A DNA stretch of 64,000 bases, from contig JABXYP010000001.1 in the NCBI GenBank assembly GCA_024701455.1, positions 2,422,001 through 2,486,000 on the forward strand, in the 5' to 3' direction. The notes beneath the pieces were generated by a model. That model did not search any database. It was not told the DNA's origin and worked only from the letters and a program-made list of their open reading frames with translations. This stretch comes from Bacillus sp. A301a_S52. GTDB lineage: Bacteria > Bacillota > Bacilli > Bacillales > Salisediminibacteriaceae. Positions 54,953 to 64,000 of this stretch are shown piece after piece (within the stretch, counting starts at the first letter, position 1; each line of letters starts with the position of its first letter). Made by a program: the position numbers and the translations under genes.

Positions 54953-57262
54953 TTAATCCTCCTCATCCATCAGTGGGAAATCGTCTATTGTCAACTGGGA
55001 AACATCATAGTTATTAGTCTCTTTAATTAACCGAAAAGCTTGACGCTGTATTGCTTCTTCCACTTGATCTTTCATGCCCCGTCCATTACCTTTTTGGGGG
55101 CTTTCATGAAGTTTTTCTCGCAATGCTCCTTCCGTCTTACCGTCTAATGTATACCCAAATTGATCGATATAGTATTTTAATATCTGTAAGAGCTCCTCTG
55201 ATGAATAGTCTGGAAAATCTATATATTTCTTAAATCTCGACGCAAGCCCTGGATTTGTTTTCATCAATTCTGCTATCTCTGCAGAATACCCAGCTAACAC
55301 CACAACGAGATTTTCACCGTGCTTTGACATTTCTTCGACTAACGTATCAACTGCTTCTCTGCCAAAATCTTGTGGTCCTTTGCTAACTAAAGAATAGGCT
55401 TCATCAATGAATAAGACGCCTCCAAGTGCTTCACGAATTTTCTTTTTAGTTTTTATCGCTGTTTGGCCCACATACCCTGCTACTAAATCACTTCGACCGG
55501 CGACAATCATATGGCCACGTTTTAATAGCCCTAAATCATATAAAATATGGCTATAAATACTTGCCACCGTTGTTTTCCCAGTGCCTGGTGAACCTGTAAA
55601 CACAGCATGAAGTTGGATGGGAACAGTGGGAAGCCCTAGTTTTTCTCGTTCCTTTTGCACCTGTACAAAGGAAGAAAGTTGGCGTACTTCTTTTTTCACA
55701 TTCGTTAATCCAACAAGCTTATTTAATTGATTTTCACCGACTTGCTCATCACTATCGTCTGTTCGGTCATGTCGTTTGAATGCATCAGCATCTAACACGG
55801 TAAAACTTTCTTTGGAGTAAGCCTTTTCTTTCGCCGTTTGCGCGCCCTTATGAAAGATAGCATCCAAAATGATATTTTTTACTGTTCTAGCATTGCCAAA
55901 ACTTTCATCTACTTTTTCTTTCTCTATGCGTTTCTTCAGTTCCGTTAATGCCTCTTCAGTTAATGAAAAATCATTATCTAATGCTACCTGTTCAGCAATT
56001 TCTATAAGTTCATTCATTGAAAAGTCGGGTAAATAAATATGATTTGTTTCGGGAAAACGGCTTCGTAAACCAGGATTACTCCATAAAAATGTCCTCATCT
56101 CTTCTGGGTAACCTGCAAGGATTACTGCAAACTTACCTGCATAGTCTCCGCTAGTTAGAGCAGAGACGAGTGTATCAATAGCCGTTTGTCCATAATCTGC
56201 CCCTCCGCTTCCCTCCCGCTTTAAGCTGTAAGCTTCATCAATAAATAAGATGCCACCTAATGCTTTTTGAATCACTTTCATGGTTTTTTCTTCTGTTTGT
56301 CCTACATACGCCCCTACTAAATGTGATCTATCTACTTCTACCACCTCTTCACGGGGCAGGGCACCTAGTTCATAATAAATTTTAGCTAACAGCCGAGCAA
56401 TAGAGGTTTTACCTGTGCCCGGATTGCCAGTTAAAATCATGTTCAAGCTTCTTGCGTTTTCAAAATGATAGCCTTGCCGCTGCCGTTCTTTTTCATATTC
56501 AAGGTAATGGTAATGTGTTTCTACTTTGCGTTTTACTTCTTCAATACCTGTCATAGCATATAGGGAAGCTAAGGCCGTTGTCATCTCTTCATCAGAGGTT
56601 TTTCGCCAAGTTTCCCATTGATAAAGATGATCCATTAACTCATCAATAGCCTCATCTAGCTGTTGTTTTTTTTCCCTAGAGGCGTAGATCCCGTTAATTG
56701 TTCTTTTATAGGCTTTTGCACTCCTTAAAATCTCTTCAAGACGGTTACCGACCTGTTCAATTAAACTTAAGGCCTCTTTCATTCTCTCTTTCTTATCTTC
56801 ATCAGTTGCATAAAGTAACACGTGTTCGATCCGTTCTTCCTTTCCCTTTAACTCTTGATACCAAGCTTTTGCTTGTTGCACAAGGGTTAAAAGTCGGTCT
56901 ATTTTACTTTTTTTTCCTTGACTATGATCTGTTTCACGAATTTTAGGTAATTCTTCTAGAAACCAAGGTTCGTTCATGGACGATAACGCTACATCTACCC
57001 ATACATCTGCCACGTATGGTGAGGAAGGAGCTTTATCACTAGCACCAGTAAGTAGTTGGTCTACTTGATTATCCCATTCTCTTTTTCGTTCATACCGCCT
57101 GCCAGCGAGCATTGCCATCACATCAGCTATTTGATCGTCATCTTCCAATAAATCATTGTCTAATATTCTCACCAGTTCAGCTTCATTCGCCTCTTTAAAA
57201 GATGTATCCTTCCATTTTTCTATTTCGTTCGTCAACGACTCATATCCAGCTTGTTTACACAT
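54953..57262 (-). CDS. Double AAA+ ATPase, SpoVK/CbbX-like
   Basis: A 769-residue protein with two AAA+ domains of the CbxX/CfqX (SpoVK) type. The N-terminal 240 residues are helical, with no recognised domain. AAA1 has Walker A at about 279-286 (GNPGTGKT) and Walker B GGILFIDEAYSL. AAA2 has Walker A at about 557-564 (GSPGTGKT) and GGVLFIDEAYSL. Both have the pore-like VGAYVGQT / VAGYVGQT segment and arginine fingers (NPGLRSRF, NPGLASRF). B. subtilis SpoVK has a single AAA domain; this tandem form may remodel a partner. The start lies in the stop region of the DMT gene, whose end supplies the GGGAGG site. Confidence 0.87.
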   Translation of the reverse strand: MCKQAGYESLTNEIEKWKDTSFKEANEAELVRILDNDLLEDDDQIADVMAMLAGRRYERKREWDNQVDQLLTGASDKAPSSPYVADVWVDVALSSMNEPWFLEELPKIRETDHSQGKKSKIDRLLTLVQQAKAWYQELKGKEERIEHVLLYATDEDKKERMKEALSLIEQVGNRLEEILRSAKAYKRTINGIYASREKKQQLDEAIDELMDHLYQWETWRKTSDEEMTTALASLYAMTGIEEVKRKVETHYHYLEYEKERQRQGYHFENARSLNMILTGNPGTGKTSIARLLAKIYYELGALPREEVVEVDRSHLVGAYVGQTEEKTMKVIQKALGGILFIDEAYSLKREGSGGADYGQTAIDTLVSALTSGDYAGKFAVILAGYPEEMRTFLWSNPGLRSRFPETNHIYLPDFSMNELIEIAEQVALDNDFSLTEEALTELKKRIEKEKVDESFGNARTVKNIILDAIFHKGAQTAKEKAYSKESFTVLDADAFKRHDRTDDSDEQVGENQLNKLVGLTNVKKEVRQLSSFVQVQKEREKLGLPTVPIQLHAVFTGSPGTGKTTVASIYSHILYDLGLLKRGHMIVAGRSDLVAGYVGQTAIKTKKKIREALGGVLFIDEAYSLVSKGPQDFGREAVDTLVEEMSKHGENLVVVLAGYSAEIAELMKTNPGLASRFKKYIDFPDYSSEELLQILKYYIDQFGYTLDGKTEGALREKLHESPQKGNGRGMKDQVEEAIQRQAFRLIKETNNYDVSQLTIDDFPLMDEED

Positions 57263-57267
57263 TTGTT

Positions 57268-58215
57268 TTACCTCCCATCGACCATTACAGGGGTTTTCGT
57301 TGTTTTGTTCCCAATGCCACGACTCCTGCTGCCGATTGTCACACCTGCCAAGACGAGAAAAGCTCCTAAAAAATGAACAAATGTAAAGGGTTCCTCAAGA
57401 ATAACTACTGCTAGAATAACTGCAGACAAAGGCATTAAATTGATGAAAATCGAGGCTCTTGCAGCACCAATCATTTTTATTCCCTGATAATACATAACAA
57501 AACTAAGTACAGACACGATGATACTCATATGAATAATTGCTGCCCATGACAGTAGGTTGGTATTTTGAAGTTCGGTAAAGCTTGTTTCTACCATAACAAA
57601 CGGAAGCAACATGATGGTACCCGTTCCTACAGCATAAGTTGTACACGTTAGCGAACTAAATGTTTGTAATGCTATTTTTCCCACCACACTATATAAAGCC
57701 CAACATATCACAGCTATTAATAGAACTAAATCAACTTGTTGAAAGCCAACAGTTATTAATGTGCTAAACTTGCCTTCCGTTATAATAATACTTGCACCAC
57801 TTAGTGCCAAAGTTAACCCAAAAACCTGTCTTCCTTTTATCTTTTCCTTTAAAAAAAGAGCAGACATTAGCAAAATTAATATTGGATTAGAAGCAATAAA
57901 AAGTGAGCTTTTAACAACGGGTGCATCTCTTGTGGCAATAAAAAAAGCAATGTTATATAACGCAATGCCTGTTAATCCAAGGAATGCCATAACTAGCCAT
58001 TCCTTACCTTTAGGACGCCGTCCTCCTTTATCCAACCAGAGCATAAGGGGGATTAATAATAAGGTAGCGAAAAAAAACCTAAAAAAAGCCACTGTACCAG
58101 GATTTAAGTCCTGAGTAGCAATGTTGCCAGCAATAAACGCACTTCCCCAGCTACTTGTGGCACAAGCAAGCATGACATAGACGAGCCAAGGATGTTTTAG
58201 TAATGTTTTTTTCAC
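57268..58215 (-). CDS. DMT-family (EamA) transporter
   Basis: A 315-residue exporter with ten membrane helices in two EamA repeats. The first contains SSWGSAFIAGN and AFFRFFFATLLLIP, and the second ends LAGVTIGSRSRG. Substrates of such exporters are metabolites or amino acids. GTG start at 58215 with GAGGAG seven bases upstream; a TTG at 58230 is inside that site. It is first in a tightly packed DMT-AAA-yneP unit. Confidence 0.9.
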   Translation of the reverse strand: MKKTLLKHPWLVYVMLACATSSWGSAFIAGNIATQDLNPGTVAFFRFFFATLLLIPLMLWLDKGGRRPKGKEWLVMAFLGLTGIALYNIAFFIATRDAPVVKSSLFIASNPILILLMSALFLKEKIKGRQVFGLTLALSGASIIITEGKFSTLITVGFQQVDLVLLIAVICWALYSVVGKIALQTFSSLTCTTYAVGTGTIMLLPFVMVETSFTELQNTNLLSWAAIIHMSIIVSVLSFVMYYQGIKMIGAARASIFINLMPLSAVILAVVILEEPFTFVHFLGAFLVLAGVTIGSRSRGIGNKTTKTPVMVDGR

Positions 58216-58252
58216 AATTAAACTCCTCAAATTTTAAAGTCACTGAAATAGC

Positions 58253-58370
58253 TATAAAACACCCCTTTAATCAGGGCATTAACGATCGTTATCTCCGTGC
58301 TTAAATAGAGTTATCTCTCCTCTTTATTTGGACCCAGTAGGTTAATGAACGTTTATCCGTAATAAATGTT
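58253..58370 (+). repeat. Two-hairpin intergenic repeat, copy F (diverged)
   Basis: TAATCAGGGCATTAACGATC, TAAATAGAGTTATCTCTCCTC and the tail TTATCCGTAATAAATG match the second half of the family; the second hairpin is degraded. It lies between divergent genes. Confidence 0.6.
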
Positions 58371-58487
58371 CTTAATATACTATATTTGTTAGTTAAGTAT
58401 AGCATGAGAATAAACACACGTATGCTTTTGTGCTTAAGTCAGATCGTGTATAATGAGTTAGATCGCTTTTTTAAAAGGAGATAGTGT

Positions 58488-59153
58488 ATGCTCAGAAAAT
58501 CCGTGGTGCTTGTTAGTACCAGCCTATTGATTATTAGCTTACTATTTTTTCACAGTGAATTACTACATTGGATTCAATCAAATGAACGAGAGTATGTGTT
58601 GTTAACATTAACTATCGCCACTCTCATGTCTTTATTTCCAGTCATTCCATATCCATTGGTAGGTGGTGTGATAGGGGCAGCCTATGGACCATTAATGGGA
58701 GCATTTATTATATGGACAGGCTCAACACTTGCCTCTCTTATCTTTTTTTCACTCATCAGATACGGCGGTTTTGATACATTAGGTACTAAATTATTATTAA
58801 AGTATTCTGCTACTAAAAAGCTGACTTTATTATTTGAGAAAAATGCTTTTATGTCTATTACTGTATTGCGGATGATCCCTGTTATCCCTTCAATTATTAT
58901 TAACGCTTATGCTGCGTTAAGTAGAGTTACTTTTAGTATTTATGCTATCGCTTCCAGCCTTGGAAAAATACCTTCAATGACATTATTTGCCCTTATAGGT
59001 CATACGATTATTACAAGTCCTACTGAGCTTGTCTATATGCTCTTCATTTACACAGTATTTATCACATGTGTATACATCGGTTACAAATGGTGGCTTAAAC
59101 GTCTAGAACAGCAACTTATTAAAACTGAAGAAAAACGATTAAATAATGTCTGA
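58488..59153 (+). CDS. TVP38/TMEM64 (VTT domain) membrane protein
   Basis: A 221-residue polytopic protein. VTT signature: [37 protein letters not shown] and [20 protein letters not shown]. Likely lipid transport or membrane homeostasis by family. AAAAGGAG precedes the ATG. Paralogous family to the gene at 48207, but not a close copy. Confidence 0.87.
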   Translation: MLRKSVVLVSTSLLIISLLFFHSELLHWIQSNEREYVLLTLTIATLMSLFPVIPYPLVGGVIGAAYGPLMGAFIIWTGSTLASLIFFSLIRYGGFDTLGTKLLLKYSATKKLTLLFEKNAFMSITVLRMIPVIPSIIINAYAALSRVTFSIYAIASSLGKIPSMTLFALIGHTIITSPTELVYMLFIYTVFITCVYIGYKWWLKRLEQQLIKTEEKRLNNV

Positions 59154-59154
59154 C

Positions 59155-59287
59155 TCATAAAGTGAACCTTCAATCAGTGGGAGTTGAATGAATCAAGACA
59201 TTAGCGTCCGTTATCTCCTGCCTAAATAGCTTTACCTCTCCTCTCTATTTTGAGCAGGAAAGTTTACGGACGCTTAACTGTGATAAA
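59155..59287 (+). repeat. Two-hairpin intergenic repeat, copy G
   Basis: CATAAAGTGAACCTTCAATC and CAGTGGGAG, then an intact second hairpin: GCGTCCGTTATCTCCTGC (59205 on) against GCAGGAAAGTTTACGGACGC, enclosing CTAAATAG / CTCTATTTTG. Tail TTAACTGTGATAAA. The 3' arm of the first hairpin is deleted. It lies between convergent genes. Confidence 0.8.
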
Positions 59288-59311
59288 AGCATTCTCTCTT
59301 GAGAATGCTTT
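59286..59311. terminator. Terminator between the TVP38 and VanZ genes
   Basis: AAAGCATTCTC and GAGAATGCTTT pair around TCTT, directly after repeat copy G. Confidence 0.75.
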
Positions 59312-59321
59312 GTGTTTTAAA

Positions 59322-59810
59322 TTACTTAATGATACGAATAAAGCGAAAACTTAGTTTATAAACGAATACACCAATAAATCCACCTAATGTATTTAAAATG
59401 ACGTCATCCACATTAGCTACTCGATAAGTAAATAGAAATTGGCTCACTTCAATAAATATAGACAGAAGCATTGAAAAGAAAACAGTTAATAAAATAGAAA
59501 TATTTGTATTTATTTTCCTGATACTATCTATTAAAAATGGAAATAGGTAGCCAAACGGTACAAATAATAAAACATTCCCAATTAAAATGCGAAAAGGATC
59601 AATCCAGCTCTCACTGTACATAGAAATACGGTAAATACTCAAAAAAGGGTCTAAATTATAGTTTCGCCCTCCAGGTCCAACCGGACCAAACGATGAGCCG
59701 TAATTCCAAGCAAATAGTGTGACATAAAATAAGCCCGCCATATAAATAAAGAGAAGAGTTAACAATCCCTTTGTTAAAGAGGGGTTAAAAACGAATCTAT
59801 TTTTTTTCAA
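59322..59810 (-). CDS. VanZ-family membrane protein
   Basis: A 162-residue protein with about four membrane helices. The NLDPFLSIYRI and GNVLLFVPFGYLFPFL segments and the late EVSQFLFTYRVANVDDVILN motif are typical of VanZ-like proteins, some of which raise teicoplanin tolerance; most have unknown roles. TTG start with AAGGAG ten bases upstream. Confidence 0.9.
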   Translation of the reverse strand: MKKNRFVFNPSLTKGLLTLLFIYMAGLFYVTLFAWNYGSSFGPVGPGGRNYNLDPFLSIYRISMYSESWIDPFRILIGNVLLFVPFGYLFPFLIDSIRKINTNISILLTVFFSMLLSIFIEVSQFLFTYRVANVDDVILNTLGGFIGVFVYKLSFRFIRIIK

Positions 59811-59811
59811 C

Positions 59812-60059
59812 AGAGGGCAACTCCTTCATAAAATATGTAACATTCCGTCATCATTATATTATCTTATTGGAAACTGCGTTTGACAAGTCTTTTATATGAA
59901 ATAATGGTTTTCTGACTTTGCTGATAGTGATGTTTATCTAGTTGTTAAACGGGGACTTTTGATCTTTTGATCGTACTTTAGTCACTTTCTACGTACAAAT
60001 GAACTAATTTATAAGTAGAGAAACTTGAATAGAAGTTAGCGAAAACATTTTAATATATA
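59812..60059. other. Intergenic stretch without a recognised gene
   Basis: AT-rich DNA between the VanZ start and the sspN terminator; no frame, RNA or repeat is evident. Confidence 0.5.
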
Positions 60060-60098
60060 GAAAAATGAGCTAGGATTTAATGATATCCAAGCTCATTT
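60060..60098 (-). terminator. Terminator of sspN
   Basis: On the minus strand ATGAGCTTGGAT pairs with ATCCTAGCTCAT and TTTTC follows. Confidence 0.75.
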
Positions 60099-60119
60099 AT
60101 TAAAGAGACTCCCTCATAA

Positions 60120-60263
60120 TCATTTCCCTTTATCTGGAACATAATCTGGTTGTTCATTACCTTTTGTGTTCATTTGCTTTCCTTTATTGCTGTCACTCTT
60201 GCGTGGTTGAGTGCCTAAATGATTAGGCTGGAAATGATGAGCTGGATTGCGATGTTTCCCCAT
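60120..60263 (-). CDS. sspN: Small acid-soluble spore protein SspN
   Basis: A 47-residue protein: MGKHRNPAHHFQPNHLGT then KGKQMNTKGNEQPDYV. This is the SspN pattern (PNHFGTKP..NKGKQMQ) of Bacillus. It would be made in the forespore. ATG at 60263 follows GAGGGGGTG. It lies near aconitase and tlp, its usual Bacillus neighbours, but other genes have been inserted between them. Confidence 0.9.
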   Translation of the reverse strand: MGKHRNPAHHFQPNHLGTQPRKSDSNKGKQMNTKGNEQPDYVPDKGK

Positions 60264-60288
60264 AATTAATCACCCCCTCTCCTCGTCA

Positions 60289-60423
60289 CTAATCGCTTAG
60301 ACGATCCATATGTCTCTGATCAATCCGCTTTTCTATCTCATGAACCGCTTTATTATCTTTAAGCAACGCTTGTAAGTTTTGGATGTACAATTCTTCAAAT
60401 TTCAGTTTCATTTTCCTACTCAT
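60289..60423 (-). CDS. FbpB-like small basic protein
   Basis: A 44-residue, helical, basic peptide with LKFEELYIQNLQALLKDN and then IEKRIDQRHMDRLS, the pattern of FbpB-family proteins (Fur-regulated basic proteins), proposed to act with the small RNA FsrA in iron sparing. AAAAGGAGG precedes the ATG. No Fur box is obvious upstream, so iron control here is not shown. It sits 26 bases before sspN. Confidence 0.75.
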   Translation of the reverse strand: MSRKMKLKFEELYIQNLQALLKDNKAVHEIEKRIDQRHMDRLSD

Positions 60424-60497
60424 TTCCTTTACCTCCTTTTACCAGTCATTACAAATTAGTATGAACATAAATTAAGCTATCTTATACTGTAAGCGTT

Positions 60498-61208
60498 TTA
60501 ATCTTTTTGTTTTCCAGTAAAATACATTTGACCTGTTCCGTCCATCGTCATAAGAAACACATTCTTTACGTCTTCATAACCATGTTGTTTAACCTGGGCG
60601 TCAACCCACTCAATTGTCGCTACTTTAGAAATATTTCCATGTATATATCGCCCATCCTGAATCAAGACTGTTGGATAGCCTTTATTAGTAGCAGCTTGTC
60701 CCATGTCATTTTTCGTAACAGTGTCATAACGTGATTTTTTGATAACACTGATTTGACCGTTTGCTTCAAGAACTGCATAATCTATTTCCGTTAAATCAAT
60801 GGAGCTGTTTAATCGTAAGTCCATTAATAATGATTCTACAGTGATCTTTGCTTTCTTTAGTTCTTCTGTTAGTATTTTTCCCTGTTCAATTATTATAATA
60901 GGTTCATCTTCAATAACCCGTCTAAAACGAGGAAGTTTAAGAGCAATATAGGATAAAAATAAGTGAAGACCACCAATAAAAGCCGCCGCAGAGAGCGGGC
61001 CTGCCATCGGTGCTTCTCCGTCTGCAAGTGGCTCACCAACAACGTCACCAATCACGACTCCAAAAAGAAAATCAATCGGATTGATCGTTGTCATTGAACG
61101 CTGTCCCAGTACTTTAATTAATATAAAGACATAAACATAGACAATCGCCGCCCGAATAAGGAAGCCATAAATGGCCAAATCAGTTGTCCCATACCAAAAG
61201 TCAAACAT
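60498..61208 (-). CDS. DUF421 membrane protein (YetF-like)
   Basis: A 236-residue protein with three membrane helices at the N-terminus, the KVLGQRSMTTINPIDFLFGVV signature and a C-terminal cytoplasmic DUF421 domain (ESLLMDLRLNSSIDLTEIDY, AVLEANGQISVI). B. subtilis YetF, YdfS and YkjA belong here; they are spore or membrane proteins of unclear role. GGAGG precedes the ATG. Confidence 0.92.
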   Translation of the reverse strand: MFDFWYGTTDLAIYGFLIRAAIVYVYVFILIKVLGQRSMTTINPIDFLFGVVIGDVVGEPLADGEAPMAGPLSAAAFIGGLHLFLSYIALKLPRFRRVIEDEPIIIIEQGKILTEELKKAKITVESLLMDLRLNSSIDLTEIDYAVLEANGQISVIKKSRYDTVTKNDMGQAATNKGYPTVLIQDGRYIHGNISKVATIEWVDAQVKQHGYEDVKNVFLMTMDGTGQMYFTGKQKD

Positions 61209-61309
61209 GATTTATCCTCCGATTTTAGCTGTCGTTCCTAGTATGGCTGAACTTAGCATATGTATACAAATCGATACATGAACAAGGTTTAAATGTGGAT
61301 CATAATCTT

Positions 61310-61362
61310 TATTCCACTGATTGGTCATGGAGTGATTCAGGACATTAGTTTCCGTTATCACA
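61310..61362 (+). repeat. Two-hairpin intergenic repeat, internal fragment (copy H)
   Basis: ATTCCACTGATTGGTCATGG and ATTCAGGACATTAG then TCCGTTATCAC match the 3' arm of the first hairpin and the start of the second. Confidence 0.5.
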
Positions 61363-61385
61363 ATTACAACATTATATTTTAGAGC

Positions 61386-61432
61386 AAAAAAATAAAAACA
61401 GCCTCTAAATATGTCTGATTTAGAGGCTGTTT
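61386..61432 (-). terminator. Terminator of aconitase
   Basis: On the minus strand AAACAGCCTCTAAAT pairs perfectly with ATTTAGAGGCTGTTT and a long T-run follows. Confidence 0.92.
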
Positions 61433-61437
61433 CATCA

Positions 61438-64000
61438 TTATTTTACACTCGCAAGGTTATTTCTCAATACCATTGGTAAAATACCACCGTGACGATAGTA
61501 ATCAATCTCCACTTCACTATCGAATCGGGCAATAACATCAAAAGTGGTCTCTTTTCCAGTTTCAGCATCTGTCGCTACAACTGTGACATGATCCCGTGGT
61601 TGAATATCATTCGTCACTTTAACATCAAATGTTTCTTTACCGCTTAATCCTAACGTTTCAGCGCTATCTCCCTCTTTGAACTGAAGAGGTAAAACGCCCA
61701 TAAGAACGAGGTTACTGCGGTGAATTCTTTCAAAGCTTTCAGCGATGACCGTTTTAATGCCGAGAAGGTTGGTCCCTTTAGCAGCCCAGTCACGTGAGCT
61801 TCCCATTCCGTAATCTTTACCGGCTAAAACAATGAGCCCCGTGTCTGATTCTTTATACTTCATGCAAGCATCATATATTGCCATCACTTCACCCGTAGGC
61901 CAGTACGTCGTATAACCACCCTCAGTGCCTGGCGCTAGTTGGTTTTTAATACGAATGTTTGCGAAAGTCCCTCTCATCATCACTTCATGGTTTCCACGGC
62001 GTGATCCGTAAGAATTGAATTGAGCTGGGCTTAAGCCTTTCTCCATTAAAAATTTCCCTGCTGGACTATTTTTAGCGATAGCACCAGCTGGCGAAATGTG
62101 GTCAGTCGTAACTGAATCTCCCAGCTTCGCAACAGCACGAAGTCCGTTCAACTCTTTAACATCTTCTGGCTCCGGTGACATATCATCAAAGAATGGTGGG
62201 TTTTGAATATAAGTGGACTCAGGATCCCATTTATACAGATCACCATCTGTCGTTTCAAGCTGATTCCATTGTTCATTATCATCAAATACGCGTTCGTATT
62301 CTTTTTTAAATAATTTTGGCTCAACAGCTTCTTCCATTGCTTTCTGAATCACATCATTTGACGGCCAGATGTCTTTAAAGTAAACATCATTTCCTGCCGA
62401 ATCTTGACCAATTGGTTCATTTAACAAGTCAATATCGACCGTACCTGCTAAAGCATACGCCACAACTAGTGGTGGCGAAGCCAAGTAGTTCGCTTTCACT
62501 AATGGATGTATCCGTCCCTCAAAGTTCCTGTTTCCACTTAAAACAGAGGCTACAGTCAAGTCTGAGTCAGCGATCCCTTTTTCAATTTCTTCTGGCAGGG
62601 GACCACTGTTACCAATACAGGTCGTACAACCATAACCCACTAGATTAAATCCTAATTTATCTAAATATGGCATAAGACCTGCGCTTTCTAAATAACCCGT
62701 AACAACTTTTGAACCAGGCGCTAAACTTGTTTTAACGTAATCAGGCACATTCAATCCTTTTTCCACAGCATTCTTTGCCAGGAGCCCTGCACCTATCATA
62801 ACGTGAGGGTTCGACGTATTTGTACAGCTTGTGATGGCGGCAATCGCTACTGCCCCCGTCTTTAATGTAGAGGTATTGCCGTTCGGATGGACAACTTTCA
62901 CCTCTTTAGCTATCTCTTCTGGCGAAAGCCCGAAGCCTTGGTTACCAACAGGAGCTGTCAACGCCTCTTTCCATTGTTCTTTCATTCGTGATAATGGTAT
63001 GAGGTCTTGAGGGCGTTTAGGCCCTGACAAATTAGGCTCAATCGCTGATAAATCCACTTCAACGACCGATGTGAAATTAGGGTCATCTTGACCAGGTGTG
63101 TAGAACATACCGTTCGCTTTCGTATAAGCTTCTACAAGGTTAACTAGCTCCTCACTTCGACCTGTAAAGCGCAAATAGTTAAGTGTTTCATCATCTACTG
63201 GGAAGAATCCACATGTAGCCCCATATTCAGGAGCCATATTAGAAATCGTCGCACGATCAGCTAACGTCATATCGGCTAATCCTGTTCCAAAAAACTCAAC
63301 GAACTTTCCTACCACATTTTTCTCTCGTAACACTTGAGTTACTTTTAATGCTAGGTCAGTAGCAGTCGCCCCTTCTGGCATGGCACCATTAAGTTTGACA
63401 CCGATAACTTCTGGCACAGGAAAATAAGAAGGCTGCTTTAACATACCAGCTTCCGCTTCAATACCACCGACACCCCAGCCTAATACGCCAAGGCCGTTAA
63501 TCATCGTCGTATGTGAATCCGTCCCGACTAATGAATCAGGAAACGCTATTTTTTCACCATTTTCCGTGACACCTTCTTGTACCACATTCGCTAAATACTC
63601 TAAATTAACTTGGTGGACAATTCCTGTAGCTGGTGGGACTGCTCGATAATTATCAAGAGATTTCTGTGCCCAATTTAAAAATTTATAACGTTCTTCGTTT
63701 CGTTCAAATTCTAATTCCATATTCCGAAGCAACGAGTTAGCTCCGCCAAATTCATCCACTTGTACTGAATGGTCCACAACAAGGTCCACAGGGATTGCCG
63801 GGTTAATTTCTTTCGGGTCTCCCCCCATGTCAGCCATTGCTTTTCGCAACGAAGCTAAATCAACGACTGCCGGAACACCAGTAAAGTCCTGAAGGATAAC
63901 ACGTGATGGCTTAAATGGAACGTCAATATTTTTCACTTGATCGGTTCCCCATTTAGCTAAGTTCTTTACATGCTCCTCTTTAATCACGCGACCATCAAAT
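61438..64000 (-). CDS. acnA: Aconitate hydratase, 5' end outside the window
   Basis: Aconitase of the TCA cycle; as apoprotein it also binds iron-responsive mRNA in Bacillus. The frame runs open to the window edge and reads [18 protein letters not shown] there, an internal part of the protein, so the first 50-60 residues are missing. Visible features: [41 protein letters not shown], cluster cysteines in [11 protein letters not shown] and [12 protein letters not shown], and the swivel domain motifs [28 protein letters not shown] and [16 protein letters not shown]. The substrate and cluster residues are kept. Strong terminator downstream. Confidence 0.97.
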   Translation of the reverse strand, partial: FDGRVIKEEHVKNLAKWGTDQVKNIDVPFKPSRVILQDFTGVPAVVDLASLRKAMADMGGDPKEINPAIPVDLVVDHSVQVDEFGGANSLLRNMELEFERNEERYKFLNWAQKSLDNYRAVPPATGIVHQVNLEYLANVVQEGVTENGEKIAFPDSLVGTDSHTTMINGLGVLGWGVGGIEAEAGMLKQPSYFPVPEVIGVKLNGAMPEGATATDLALKVTQVLREKNVVGKFVEFFGTGLADMTLADRATISNMAPEYGATCGFFPVDDETLNYLRFTGRSEELVNLVEAYTKANGMFYTPGQDDPNFTSVVEVDLSAIEPNLSGPKRPQDLIPLSRMKEQWKEALTAPVGNQGFGLSPEEIAKEVKVVHPNGNTSTLKTGAVAIAAITSCTNTSNPHVMIGAGLLAKNAVEKGLNVPDYVKTSLAPGSKVVTGYLESAGLMPYLDKLGFNLVGYGCTTCIGNSGPLPEEIEKGIADSDLTVASVLSGNRNFEGRIHPLVKANYLASPPLVVAYALAGTVDIDLLNEPIGQDSAGNDVYFKDIWPSNDVIQKAMEEAVEPKLFKKEYERVFDDNEQWNQLETTDGDLYKWDPESTYIQNPPFFDDMSPEPEDVKELNGLRAVAKLGDSVTTDHISPAGAIAKNSPAGKFLMEKGLSPAQFNSYGSRRGNHEVMMRGTFANIRIKNQLAPGTEGGYTTYWPTGEVMAIYDACMKYKESDTGLIVLAGKDYGMGSSRDWAAKGTNLLGIKTVIAESFERIHRSNLVLMGVLPLQFKEGDSAETLGLSGKETFDVKVTNDIQPRDHVTVVATDAETGKETTFDVIARFDSEVEIDYYRHGGILPMVLRNNLASVK

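Noticed and set aside
23853..61362. The repeated hairpins as a CRISPR array
   Set aside because: The copies are kilobases apart, of unequal length and without regular spacers or cas genes.

Overview
The window looks like a stretch of chromosome from an endospore-forming Bacillaceae bacterium of low to moderate GC content. Spore genes are present: a CotD-type coat protein, the acid-soluble spore proteins SspN and Tlp, and a SpoVK-like AAA ATPase. Several gene neighbourhoods match Bacillus order as I remember it: ypsC-rnpB-gpsB-ypsA-cotD, yprA-yprB (mrfA-mrfB), and aconitase close to sspN, tlp, yneP and yneQ. Placement near soil or alkaliphilic genera is only an inference. Most genes lie on the minus strand. 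I see no prophage, CRISPR array, tRNA, intact insertion sequence or intact intron.

Layout. 1-7.3 kb: the end of an M32 carboxypeptidase, YneR, MoaA, YtzC, the methyltransferase YpsC, RNase P RNA, an RNase HI-like protein, GpsB, YpsA, CotD and a PC4-like protein. 7.4-12 kb: an accessory stretch with a GNAT protein, a secreted lichenase (GH16) behind a long regulatory-looking upstream region, a Nudix protein, a voltage-gated-type potassium channel and the decayed 3' end of a class C group II intron. 12-19.4 kb: MrfB, MrfA, SelO, nitronate monooxygenase and an RpiR regulator. 19.6-23.8 kb: a complete ECF transporter operon (S, fused double ATPase, T) plus a PHP hydrolase, divergent from the RpiR gene; the substrate is unknown. 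24-33 kb: hydrolases, a GH18 protein, an MFS transporter, PfpI, an NlpC/P60 cell-wall hydrolase, RidA and an HD phosphohydrolase. 33.5-39.5 kb: a 2-oxoacid:ferredoxin oxidoreductase operon, DUF3891, hybrid cluster protein and a YhfH-like zinc-ribbon peptide. 39.8-54 kb: CheV, a lipoprotein cyclophilin, an amidohydrolase, a YwpF-like protein, a secreted lipase, membrane proteins, an MFS transporter, YkuI, a PHP phosphoesterase, NadE and YneQ. 54-64 kb: Tlp, YneP, a double-AAA protein, a DMT exporter, a TVP38 protein, VanZ, SspN, an FbpB-like protein, DUF421 and aconitase, which runs off the end.

Two regulatory or structural themes stand out. First, hcp and the 2-oxoacid oxidoreductase operon each carry an FNR-type palindrome centred exactly 41.5 bases before the predicted start of transcription, with a good -10 and no -35. 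This suggests a shared anaerobic switch. Second, a family of intergenic repeats, made of two hairpins in its fullest form, occurs at eight places between 23.8 and 61.4 kb. All copies point the same way on the chromosome whatever the direction of the neighbouring genes.
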